This document shows positions 45,571 to 53,277 of a stretch of DNA of 64,000 nucleotides, piece by piece (positions within the stretch are counted from its first letter, which is position 1; each line of letters opens with the position of its first letter). The position numbers and the translations under genes were made by a program. The notes under the pieces are model-generated. The model saw only the letters and a list, made by a program, of their open reading frames with translations, was not told the DNA's origin and searched no databases. This stretch comes from Helicobacteraceae bacterium (GTDB taxonomy: Bacteria > Campylobacterota > Campylobacteria > Campylobacterales > Sulfurimonadaceae): positions 62,001-126,000 of the forward strand of contig JALWGC010000014.1 of the NCBI GenBank assembly GCA_027038835.1. The letters are read 5' to 3'.

Positions 45571-46068
45571 TTAAAAATCTCTCTCGAGAAGTTTCCCGAC
45601 TTTGAGAATAGTCAAGATATTGTTCTCTCTTTTTCCGACCCCTTCGATGGAGGTGTTGTCCCCATCGACGGTATCGGGAGCGGGACCGATATCTTTTTTA
45701 CTCAAACGAAGTGCCATCGTCAATCTGTCGATGACGAATCCCGCGACGTCGTCTCCGTGTTTCATAACGATAAAACGGGTCTCGTCGTCTTGTTTTTTCG
45801 GCGGCAAACCGAACTTTCTACGAAGGTCGATCAAAGGTATGACCGAACCGCGAAGATTGAAAACCCCAAGCACATAATCCGGAGTTTGCGGCACTCGCGT
45901 CCATCCTATAGGTTTGATGATCTCTTGAATGGTAAGAATCGGCACCGCGTATTCTTCATCACCGATAATGAATCCGACCAACTGAATCACATCGTCGGTA
46001 TTGCCTTGCTCTGGAGCGTTTTGTTGTTGCTGCTGTTTGTTGATGACCTCTTTTAGTTTATCGCTCAT
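45571..46068 (-). CDS. cheW: Chemotaxis coupling protein CheW
   Basis: CheW joins chemoreceptors to CheA. The 165-residue protein has a glutamine-rich N-terminus (INKQQQQQNAPEQ) and then the CheW fold: QLVGFIIGDEEYAVPILTI, GWTRVPQTPDYVLGVFNLRG, VIPLIDLRRKFGLPP and FVIDRLTMALRL. The conserved coupling arginine is in FNLRGSVIPLIDLR. It starts on the cheA stop (ATGA). It is the third gene of the cheV-cheA-cheW block. Confidence 0.95.
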   Translation of the reverse strand: MSDKLKEVINKQQQQQNAPEQGNTDDVIQLVGFIIGDEEYAVPILTIQEIIKPIGWTRVPQTPDYVLGVFNLRGSVIPLIDLRRKFGLPPKKQDDETRFIVMKHGDDVAGFVIDRLTMALRLSKKDIGPAPDTVDGDNTSIEGVGKRENNILTILKVGKLLERDF

Positions 46069-48497
46069 GATTGAAACTCCGGCTTGAATTTGATATTTCT
46101 TTGAACTACGCTAGAGAGATAATCCGCCGAATACGGCTTGGTGATGTACTCGACCATTCCACTTTCTACCCCTCTCATTCTGTCAGCTTTGCTAGTACGT
46201 GAGGTTACCGCGATAAGAGGGAGGTTTTTGTAACGGTTGTATTTTTTTATCTCGTTGGCAAGTGTGTAACCGTCCATTCTCGGCATCTCTATATCGATGA
46301 GCATCGCATCGAACATTTCGTCGGAATCTTTGAGTTTTCCAAGTGCTTCTTGACCATCACCCGCTTCGACGATGGTGATACCAAGCGGCTCAAGCGCTTT
46401 TTTCATAATCGTTCTATCGGTTTTACTGTCATCGACGATCATGATTCTATAATCGCTCGGAGCGTTTTTCTCGTTGCTCTTTGTTGCCGTACTTTCGGCA
46501 GACGCTACGCTCGATTTGACATCTTTGGCTATATCCATAAGTGCGACCACATCGACGATGAGCGTTACCCCACCGTCACCGCGGATCGTCGCACCGGCGA
46601 TCCCCTGAATACCTTTGAGGTACTCACCGAGAGATTTGATAACGATCTCTTCTTGCCCTATGAGCGAATCGACAATGAGCCCCAGTTTGCTCGCGCCAAG
46701 CCCAAGCACGACGACATAAGCGTGTTCGCTGTTGTCCATGATTCGTTCCACTTCGAAGATATCGCCGATATGCACAAGGCTGAGTACCTCATCACGCAAC
46801 CGCATGACCGATTTGTTCTCGACGGTGTATATCTCTTCGGTAGAGATGCGAACCGTCTCCAAAACCGATGCGAGCGGAATAGCGTAGTTTTCTTCTTGTA
46901 CACCGACAAGCAACGCTTGGATGATAGCCAGCGTCAAAGGGATTTTGAGTTTTATCGAAGTTCCTTTTCCAAGTTCGCTGTCTATCTCGATGATACCGTT
47001 GAGTTTTTCGATATTCGTCTTGACCACGTCCATCCCGACACCACGCCCGCTGACGTTGGTTACTTGGGCTGCGGTAGAAAAACCGGGTTTGAAAATGAGC
47101 GCATACGCCTCTTTATCGCTCATATTGTCCACTTCTTTTTCGGTTACGATCCCTTTTTCAAGCGCTTTTTGCTTGAGTTTGTCCGGATCGAGCCCTCGCC
47201 CGTCATCGTTGATTTGGATGACGATATGGTTTCCTTCGTTGTACGCTTTGAGCTCGACCGTACCGGTTTCCGGCTTTCCGGCAGCTATTCGCTCTTCGGG
47301 CGGCTCTATCCCGTGATCACATGAATTGCGGATAATATGCACAAGCGGATCGCCTATCTCTTCGACGATCGATTTGTCCAACTCGGTATCTTCCCCTTCG
47401 ATAACGAGTTCTATTTTTTTGTTGAGCTCACGGCTCAAGTCCCGAATCATCCGAGGGAATTTGTTGAACACTTTACCTACCGGTAACATTCTCGTTTTCA
47501 TCACCGCTATTTGCAAATCGGTCGTTACGATCGAGACGATGGAGACGACTTGGGTGAGTTCTTCCAAGAACTCCTCCCCTTCGTAACGCTCTTCGACATC
47601 GCTGTTTATCTTGATAAGGCGGTTTTTCGCAAGTACGAGTTCCCCGATAAGGTTCATCAAATGGTCAAGCCGTTTGACATCGACACGGATGGTCTGCTCG
47701 ACGGCAGCAGGAGCTTTTCTCGCCGGTGCCGCGGCAGCTTGCGCTTTTGGTTCTTCATTTTTCGGTTCTTGTTTTGGCGCTTGGGTTTGAGGCGCAGGAG
47801 TAGGAGCTTTTTGTTCCTCTTTTGGGGTTTGCTCTTGTTTCGCATCCCCAGAGTTGTTTTGCTGCTTTTTCTTTTTCGCTTCCCTTTTCTTTCTATCCTC
47901 TTCTTGCCGTTTTGCCAGCAAGCGCTCGATTTCCGCTTCTATCTCTTCTGGAGAGAGGTTTTCGTAGTCGATTTCGTCCTCTTCTTCCTCTTGCGGTTCT
48001 TCTTGCGGTTCTTCTTGTGTTTGCTCGGCATTCGTTTGGCTCTCTTGGCTTGGTTCGCTCGAAGGGGTTTCGTTTTGAGCACTTGAAGAAGAAGGCGTTT
48101 CTACATCACCGTTTCCACCGCTGATTCTATCGAGCCGTTTGACGACATCGGAGACGTCGATCCCCTCGTCGTTGCTCGTATCTCGAATTTGCTCCAAGAG
48201 CGCTTTCATCAAATCGACCGATTCCAAAATCACGTCCATCACTTCCGGAGTGATGCTAAGCTCCCCATGACGAGCTTTATTAAGCACATCTTCCATATGG
48301 TGCGTAAGGTGTGTCAAAACATCGAAATTCAAAAACGAAGAAGCACCTTTGATCGTGTGCGCGACACGAAAGATTCCGTTTAACAGATCCAAATCGTCCG
48401 GTCTGGACTCGAGCTCGACCAAGTCTTCGTCAAGCTTTTCGACAAGCTCGAACGATTCGACCAAAAAGTCTTGCAGTATCTCCTGAAATTCATCCAT
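46065..48497 (-). CDS. cheA: Chemotaxis histidine kinase CheA with C-terminal receiver domain (CheAY)
   Basis: The 810-residue kinase phosphorylates CheY. Order: HPt P1 with His47 (AHTIKGASSFL); a long linker (about 120-265) of Glu, Gln, Lys and Pro without a P2 domain; P3 dimer helices; P4 ATPase with SCDHGIEPPEER (N box), DDGRGLDP (G1), GRGVGMDVVK (G2); P5 CheW-like domain; and a receiver at about 690-810 with the phosphoacceptor in AMLIDIEMPRMDG and lysine in ITKPYS. The extra receiver is typical of Campylobacterota CheA and probably acts as a phosphate sink. It lies between cheV and cheW. Confidence 0.96.
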   Translation of the reverse strand: MDEFQEILQDFLVESFELVEKLDEDLVELESRPDDLDLLNGIFRVAHTIKGASSFLNFDVLTHLTHHMEDVLNKARHGELSITPEVMDVILESVDLMKALLEQIRDTSNDEGIDVSDVVKRLDRISGGNGDVETPSSSSAQNETPSSEPSQESQTNAEQTQEEPQEEPQEEEEDEIDYENLSPEEIEAEIERLLAKRQEEDRKKREAKKKKQQNNSGDAKQEQTPKEEQKAPTPAPQTQAPKQEPKNEEPKAQAAAAPARKAPAAVEQTIRVDVKRLDHLMNLIGELVLAKNRLIKINSDVEERYEGEEFLEELTQVVSIVSIVTTDLQIAVMKTRMLPVGKVFNKFPRMIRDLSRELNKKIELVIEGEDTELDKSIVEEIGDPLVHIIRNSCDHGIEPPEERIAAGKPETGTVELKAYNEGNHIVIQINDDGRGLDPDKLKQKALEKGIVTEKEVDNMSDKEAYALIFKPGFSTAAQVTNVSGRGVGMDVVKTNIEKLNGIIEIDSELGKGTSIKLKIPLTLAIIQALLVGVQEENYAIPLASVLETVRISTEEIYTVENKSVMRLRDEVLSLVHIGDIFEVERIMDNSEHAYVVVLGLGASKLGLIVDSLIGQEEIVIKSLGEYLKGIQGIAGATIRGDGGVTLIVDVVALMDIAKDVKSSVASAESTATKSNEKNAPSDYRIMIVDDSKTDRTIMKKALEPLGITIVEAGDGQEALGKLKDSDEMFDAMLIDIEMPRMDGYTLANEIKKYNRYKNLPLIAVTSRTSKADRMRGVESGMVEYITKPYSADYLSSVVQRNIKFKPEFQS

Positions 48498-48507
48498 ATC
48501 TACACTC

Positions 48508-49449
48508 CTACTTCATATGTGAGCGCACAACCCGTGCAACTTCGTCGTAAAATTGGTTCGCTTGAAACTTGACAAGATACCCCTCGCCTCCGGCTTCCAA
48601 TCCTCTGTCTTCGCTGAAATGATCGCTGATGGAAGAGTTGAAAACGATAGGAATGGAGCTAAAACGCTCATCGTCTTTGACTCTCGCGGCGAAATGGAAA
48701 CCGTCCATTCTCGGCATCTCCACGTCTGAAACGATGATTTTGAGTTTTTGATGCAAACTCTCTTCGTAGATACTATAAAGCTCTTCGAGTTTTTGTAGCG
48801 CATCTTCCCCGTCCGTCGCTTCGATAACATCGAATCCCATCGATTCAAGCGCTTCTTTGACGATCTTTCTTGCCGTCAAAGAATCGTCAAGCACCAGCGC
48901 CATACCGCTGAATCGCTCCACTTCTTGAGGAATGTTGTCCACATCCGGTTCGTAAAGCCCCAAATCCTGAACGACACTTTCCAAGTCGAGTATCAAAAGC
49001 ACCGCATCGTCTTCTATGCGTGTTACACCCGTTATCTTGCTGCCGTCAAGCGCCCCGTTGCCCGTTGCGAAACTTGCCGGTTCTATGTCGCTCCAGCTGA
49101 TTCGGCGAATCCTCTTTGCTTCATGGACTATAAAGCCTATAAGAACGTTGTTGAACTCGGTGATAATCACCCGAGCGTTTTTCTTGGCGTCTTCGGGCTC
49201 TTCTATCCCCATCCATTTCGCCAGACTTACAACCGGTATGACCACATCGCGAAGATCGAAGATACCTTCTATATAATCTGGCGTACCGGGCAGTTCCGTC
49301 AGTTTCGGTACTTTGATGATTTCGCGCACTTTCGAAACATTGATGCCGTATATACCCTCATATACTCTATCGCCCTCTTGTTTGAAAATGCGGAAATCCA
49401 CCAGCTCCATTTCGTTGGAGCCAACTTTGAGCGTATCGTCCATACTCAT
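48508..49449 (-). CDS. cheV: Chemotaxis protein CheV (CheW-receiver fusion)
   Basis: The 313-residue protein has an N-terminal CheW domain (residues about 15-165: YGINVSKVREIIKVPKLTEL, DYIEGIFDLRDVVIPVV) and a C-terminal receiver (about 180-313: ALVLDDSLTARKIVKEALES, phosphoacceptor in KIIVSDVEMPRMDG, lysine in GYLVKFQA). CheV couples receptors to CheA and adapts by phosphorylation. The start MSMDDTLK has AAGGGG 5 bases upstream. It lies 10 bases before cheA. Confidence 0.95.
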   Translation of the reverse strand: MSMDDTLKVGSNEMELVDFRIFKQEGDRVYEGIYGINVSKVREIIKVPKLTELPGTPDYIEGIFDLRDVVIPVVSLAKWMGIEEPEDAKKNARVIITEFNNVLIGFIVHEAKRIRRISWSDIEPASFATGNGALDGSKITGVTRIEDDAVLLILDLESVVQDLGLYEPDVDNIPQEVERFSGMALVLDDSLTARKIVKEALESMGFDVIEATDGEDALQKLEELYSIYEESLHQKLKIIVSDVEMPRMDGFHFAARVKDDERFSSIPIVFNSSISDHFSEDRGLEAGGEGYLVKFQANQFYDEVARVVRSHMK

Positions 49450-49461
49450 ACAAACCCCTTC

Positions 49462-50187
49462 TTAGCTCAGTCTCTTTTCCACAACAGAGACTTCATCTTT
49501 GTCAAATTCTACAACAAAATATCTTTGATTGCAAGCAAAAGCACCGAGATTGATATATTTACACCCATTTAGTGTAAACGATACGTTTTGGTGGAAATGC
49601 CCTTCTATGAAAATATCGCACTCGGGAAGTTTTTCGAAACGTTTTTGGATAAAACTCTCAAACCATGTGAATTTTTTACACTGCTCTTTGACCGACATGT
49701 GTTTTTCGACAAAACGCAATATGGAGTGAGCGGTAAGGGAGTCGTAGATATTGAGAAAGAAAAGCACAAACGGGTTGCGTATAAGCGACGTATAGAGCCT
49801 GTAACCAAACGGCGCATCGAAATCTCCATGTGCCAAACATACCGTTTTACTTCCCGCTTGCGCGTATAGCGGCTGTTTTGAGATTGGAAAAATTTCGACA
49901 TTTCCACTAAAGAATTTCTTGACTCTAAAGTCGTGATTCCCCTCCAAATACACCACTTCTATCTTTTTGGACAACGTATCGATGGCGTCTATTAGTTCTT
50001 GGTTTTCCACGGCGGTGTGGGGAACGCCGCCAAAAAGCGCATCGAAGATATCTCCAAAAAGAAAAAGCTGTGAAGCGGGTATCTCTTTGTTTTGGATTTT
50101 TTGCACGAAAGCCAAAAAGGCATCTTCCCCCTTTGGCTTGTTGTAGTGGGCATCGGTAACGAGAATAGCCCCGTGGCGTATCTCCAT
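49462..50187 (-). CDS. Metallophosphoesterase, LpxH-like (UDP-2,3-diacylglucosamine hydrolase type)
   Basis: The 241-residue protein has all metallophosphoesterase blocks: VTDAHYNK, LFGDIFDALFGG, LEGNHDFRVKKF, CLAHGDFDA and FIEGHFHQNV. Order and length fit LpxH, which cuts UDP-diacylglucosamine in lipid A synthesis at the inner membrane face. LpxH blocks are usually DxH/GDxFE/GNRD, so NHD here leaves some doubt about the substrate. I use ATG 50187 (MEIRHG); ATG 50202 inside the argC end is also possible. It is in the greA-pepP string, between argC and cheV. Confidence 0.78.
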   Translation of the reverse strand: MEIRHGAILVTDAHYNKPKGEDAFLAFVQKIQNKEIPASQLFLFGDIFDALFGGVPHTAVENQELIDAIDTLSKKIEVVYLEGNHDFRVKKFFSGNVEIFPISKQPLYAQAGSKTVCLAHGDFDAPFGYRLYTSLIRNPFVLFFLNIYDSLTAHSILRFVEKHMSVKEQCKKFTWFESFIQKRFEKLPECDIFIEGHFHQNVSFTLNGCKYINLGAFACNQRYFVVEFDKDEVSVVEKRLS

Positions 50188-50191
50188 ATCG

Positions 50192-51196
50192 CTACGGTAC
50201 ATAGGCGATTTTTGGTACTCCGGTCTCTTCCGGTAGATGCATCATGATGTTTGCGTTGACCATCGCCTGAGAAGATGCACCGCGCTGAAGGTTGTCGATG
50301 GCGCTTGAGATAAAGAGAGTATCCCCTTGGCGTTTGATGAAAATATCGCAAAAGTTCGTCCCCGCGACATTTTTCATATCGACCGGTTTGTCCAAAACAC
50401 GAACGAACGGTTCATACTCGTAAAATTTCTTCGCTAACTCCAAAGCATCGAACTCCCCTTCCACTTGGATGTAGATAGAGCTAAGCATTCCACGCGTAAT
50501 CGGGCACAAATGCGGCACGAACACCACTTCGCTCTCACCTATGCCGAGTTTGTCGGCGATTTCGGGTGCATGTCTGTGGGAGAGCGGATTGTAAGCAAAA
50601 AGGTTGTCGTTGACGTTGACGAAGTGGGTCGTTTCACTGAGTTTTTTTCCCGCTCCGCTTACACCTGTTTTGGCATCGACGATGATTGGGGTGTTTGGAC
50701 GTTTTTTCCCTACAAACGGCAATGCACCCAAAATGGCCGAAGTCGGAAAACATCCCGGATTGGCAACGATTTGCGCCGATGCGATTTTGGAACGAAACAG
50801 CTCAGGCAACCCATATGCCGCTTTTGGCAAGTTCTCTTTGTCGGTATGTTCGGTATAGTAACGCTCGTAAACCTCAAGCGGTAGGCGGTAATCGGCAGAA
50901 AGATCGACCACCCGGCAACCATACTCCACTAGCGGCTTCACAAACACCATAGCGGTTTTGTGCGGCAATGCCAAAAACACAAGTTCACATCTGCTTGCCG
51001 CCTCTTTGGCGTCGGCTTTTTCCACATCGATATCGCATACACCCAAAAGGGAGGGATGCAAATCGGATATTTTACTTCCCCCTTCGCTATTGGCGGCATA
51101 GACAAGCTCGAATTTCGGATGTAGAAGCAGCATCTTCACAAGCTCGAGCCCCGTATAGCCGCTAACTCCGACTACACCGACTTTAATTGCACTCAA
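50192..51196 (-). CDS. argC: N-acetyl-gamma-glutamyl-phosphate reductase ArgC
   Basis: ArgC reduces N-acetylglutamyl phosphate to the semialdehyde in arginine synthesis. The 334-residue protein starts with the NADP loop VGVVGVSGYTGLELV, has the catalytic cysteine in ANPGCFPTSAILGAL, and HLCPITRGMLSSIYI, HRHAPEI typical of the dimerisation half. The start is TTG, with AAGGAG 7 bases upstream inside the end of greA; overlap is 14 bases. Other arg genes are not near. Confidence 0.95.
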   Translation of the reverse strand: MSAIKVGVVGVSGYTGLELVKMLLLHPKFELVYAANSEGGSKISDLHPSLLGVCDIDVEKADAKEAASRCELVFLALPHKTAMVFVKPLVEYGCRVVDLSADYRLPLEVYERYYTEHTDKENLPKAAYGLPELFRSKIASAQIVANPGCFPTSAILGALPFVGKKRPNTPIIVDAKTGVSGAGKKLSETTHFVNVNDNLFAYNPLSHRHAPEIADKLGIGESEVVFVPHLCPITRGMLSSIYIQVEGEFDALELAKKFYEYEPFVRVLDKPVDMKNVAGTNFCDIFIKRQGDTLFISSAIDNLQRGASSQAMVNANIMMHLPEETGVPKIAYVP

Positions 51197-51680
51197 AAGG
51201 GATCTCCTTGTAGGTTACTTCCACCACTTCGTACTCTTTTTTCCCTCCGGGGAGATTGACGGTAACTTCATCCCCCTCCTCTTTGCCAAGAAGTTGCTTG
51301 GCAAGAGGAGAGTTGAACGAAATAAGCCCTCTATCTGGATCGCTTTCGCATCCGCCTACTATCGTGTAGGTAACCTCTTCGCCGCTATCGAAATCTTCGA
51401 GCGTTACGGTCGAACCGAAACTCACTTTCGAATGCTCCAGCTCACTTGGATCGACAATCTTCGCATTACCCAAAATTTCCGCTAGTTCACCCAAACGTTG
51501 GTCTATCTGTTTTTGTTGCTCTTTTGCCGCATGATACTCCGCGTTTTCTTTAAGGTCGCCATGTTCGAGCGCTTCTTCGATCGCTTTTACGACCGCCGGA
51601 CGCTTGACGTCGCGAAGCTCTTTCACCTCCGCTTGGAGCTTTTCATACCCGTACAATGTCATCGGTTCAACTTTTTCCAT
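51183..51680 (-). CDS. greA: Transcription elongation factor GreA
   Basis: GreA enters the secondary channel of RNA polymerase and stimulates cleavage of backtracked RNA. The 165-residue protein has the N-terminal coiled coil with the acidic tip HGDLKENAEYHAAKEQQ and a C-terminal FKBP-like domain (TVTLEDFDSGEEVTYTIVG, ISFNSPLAKQLLGKEEGDEV). It is the first gene of the long minus-strand string. No terminator separates it from argC. Confidence 0.96.
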   Translation of the reverse strand: MEKVEPMTLYGYEKLQAEVKELRDVKRPAVVKAIEEALEHGDLKENAEYHAAKEQQKQIDQRLGELAEILGNAKIVDPSELEHSKVSFGSTVTLEDFDSGEEVTYTIVGGCESDPDRGLISFNSPLAKQLLGKEEGDEVTVNLPGGKKEYEVVEVTYKEIPFECN

Positions 51681-51746
51681 ACCCTACAAACCTTTTTCGA
51701 ATAGTTTTTCGAGATTATACCAAAATCTAAAAACAAGCGTGGTTTT

Positions 51747-52109
51747 TTACTTTTGTTCTCGCTCAACAACCTGCTGACACTGCTCTTTGAATTTTGGCAA
51801 ACCGTTTCTTATAATCCACTCGATAATAGCGAGATTCACACCTTCGTAATCGTGAGCGATATAAGTTCGTACATCATACATCCCTTTTATATCTTCGTCG
51901 TTAAATGCACTGAGTATATCATCGGCATGCGCTTGTTTGAGTTTATTGAACTGCTCCGCTATCGCTGTAAGGTGCATCAAAATAGCCGGTCTTTGCGTGA
52001 TAGCATCTTCAAGTGCTTTGACTATCCCACCGCTATTACTTACTATCTGCTCTATGTAGTCGATCTTTTCCAAGATAAGGTAGATTTTACTGATGGACTC
52101 TTTAGACAT
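51747..52109 (-). CDS. hepT: HepT-type toxin (HEPN ribonuclease)
   Basis: The 120-residue helical protein carries the HEPN motif Rx4HxY: Arg81, His86 and Tyr88 in RTYIAHDY. In HepT/MntA systems the toxin is an RNase and the antitoxin AMPylates the motif tyrosine to silence it. Gene order (antitoxin first, 8-base overlap) agrees. The HepT fold (former DUF86) is present along the whole length. It lies between greA and tRNA-Arg. Confidence 0.9.
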   Translation of the reverse strand: MSKESISKIYLILEKIDYIEQIVSNSGGIVKALEDAITQRPAILMHLTAIAEQFNKLKQAHADDILSAFNDEDIKGMYDVRTYIAHDYEGVNLAIIEWIIRNGLPKFKEQCQQVVEREQK

Positions 52110-52410
52110 AAATAGCTCTGTCTATGATGAATTTTCTTGCAGTTTTTCCCATTCCCGTACTATCGGCCAAATCGACTTGCACACCAAGCGTTTGACTCAT
52201 CTCTTTTTGGATCTCTTTTAGTCTTGCGATAGCTCTAAAACCGTATCTGTTAGCAAACTCGGGCGTAGCTTCTATCAAAACATCCACATCACTGCTTTCG
52301 TTTGCCTCGTCACGGGAGTATGAACCAAAAAGGGCTTTTATCAGCAATCCCTCTTCTTGGTATTTGCTTTTGACATTGCGAAGATACGCAAGGATTACTT
52401 CTTTTTTCAT
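52102..52410 (-). CDS. mntA: MntA-type nucleotidyltransferase antitoxin
   Basis: The 102-residue minimal nucleotidyltransferase has the GSx10DxD motif: Gly29-Ser30 and Asp41/Asp43 in SYSRDEANESSDVDV. It has no RNA- or DNA-binding extension, as expected of the MNT antitoxin that AMPylates HepT. I use the ATG at 52410 (MKKEVILAYL); a start at 52434 is not supported by a ribosome-binding site. The toxin gene overlaps its end. The 180 bases between it and tRNA-Arg contain no gene or repeat I can recognise. Confidence 0.88.
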   Translation of the reverse strand: MKKEVILAYLRNVKSKYQEEGLLIKALFGSYSRDEANESSDVDVLIEATPEFANRYGFRAIARLKEIQKEMSQTLGVQVDLADSTGMGKTARKFIIDRAIYV

Positions 52411-52590
52411 AAGAGAATTATAGCATATCCACAAAAGGAGATACCTCTGCCATTACACAGAAATCTTTTTACACAACACCAAAATATCGCTGATACGCTT
52501 GGGGATGGTTCACTAAATGCTACATGAACACTGTCGGAAATAGAAAATTGGAGTAAAATGCTTGAAAGTAAGGTGTTATAGGTTTTTAAA

Positions 52591-52667
52591 TGGCGCGCCT
52601 GTCAGGATTCGAACCTGAGACCGCTGGTACCGCAAACCAGTGCTCTATCCAGCTGAGCTACAGACGC
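52591..52667 (-). tRNA. tRNA-Arg (anticodon GCG)
   Basis: A complete 77-base cloverleaf with encoded CCA. The acceptor stem pairs GCGTCTG with CAGGCGC (one G-U), discriminator G. The anticodon stem is CTGGT/ACCAG around TTGCGGT, giving anticodon GCG, which reads CGC and CGU. The T-arm has GGTTCGAATCC. Bacteria normally use an ACG (inosine) tRNA for these codons, so the anticodon is notable. Confidence 0.92.
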
Positions 52668-52687
52668 TTATGTTTTGTAGGTTGGAA

Positions 52688-52921
52688 TTATACAGAAACT
52701 TTGCTTAAATCAACTTCAAGCCGAGCAAGAAGTTGGTTAATTTTTTTCTCTTTTTCGTAAAGTTCGGAAGTTTTTTTGATATATGCCGCTAAAAGTTCCT
52801 TTTCGCCGACACATTCACTTGTAAAATCGTTCTCTTTGCTTTTTTGGAGAAATTCGAAAAACTCCCCATCTTCGATTTCTATTTTGAAATATCGATTACT
52901 GACACAAAGGACGTACTGCAT
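52688..52921 (-). CDS. Small protein, possibly ZapA-like
   Basis: The 77-residue protein begins MQYVLCVSNRYFKIEIEDGE with a strand-hairpin, then a charged helix that ends in a coiled coil (YEKEKKINQLLARLEVDLSK). The two-part layout recalls ZapA-type division proteins, but the sequence is not convincing alone. It starts just after the stop of the coiled-coil gene upstream (the in-frame TTG at 52930 is rejected) and ends 20 bases before tRNA-Arg. Co-transcription with both is likely. Confidence 0.55.
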   Translation of the reverse strand: MQYVLCVSNRYFKIEIEDGEFFEFLQKSKENDFTSECVGEKELLAAYIKKTSELYEKEKKINQLLARLEVDLSKVSV

Positions 52922-52922
52922 T

Positions 52923-53141
52923 TTACCCAATCATCGACTCTATTTTGGCGACTATCTCTTCGATTTCGCGCTCTTTTTTCGCGTTAAGCTCTTGAAGACG
53001 CTCTATTTCGTTCGTTTTCACCTCACACTGAGCTTTTATGTTCACAAGCTCTTGACGCAAAGTTTCGTTTTCCTCTTTGAGTGATAGTATAGTCAAAAGA
53101 AGTTCGTCTATCTTTTTATCGAGTTTTTCAAATGCGCTCAT
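52923..53141 (-). CDS. Small coiled-coil protein, possibly ZapB-like
   Basis: The 72-residue protein is one continuous coiled coil with leucine/isoleucine heptads (KLDKKIDELLLTILSLKEEN through LQELNAKKEREIEEI). Size and nature match ZapB-like division factors, and it pairs with a ZapA-sized gene. There is no other domain to support a function. The start at 53141 is chosen for a GGA 5 bases upstream; 53150 is possible. Confidence 0.55.
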   Translation of the reverse strand: MSAFEKLDKKIDELLLTILSLKEENETLRQELVNIKAQCEVKTNEIERLQELNAKKEREIEEIVAKIESMIG

Positions 53142-53277
53142 AGTTTCCATCTTGATTTTTTGAACGTATTGTAGCATATTGTCAAATAAATTGGAGTATA
53201 ATATCTGTAAAAAGAGATTTTATACAATATATGTGCTAAACTTCTTTTAGACGAATTTGTCGTATCAAAGGAGATGT

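Noticed and set aside
47511-48086. 191-codon plus-strand frame inside cheA
   Set aside because: It mirrors the repetitive Glu/Gln/Lys linker of CheA and gives an Arg/Phe/Leu-rich low-complexity product.
52411-52667. tRNA-Arg as an attachment site for the MntA/HepT genes
   Set aside because: I found no second copy of the tRNA 3' end near the toxin-antitoxin genes and no integrase, so an integrated element is not supported.
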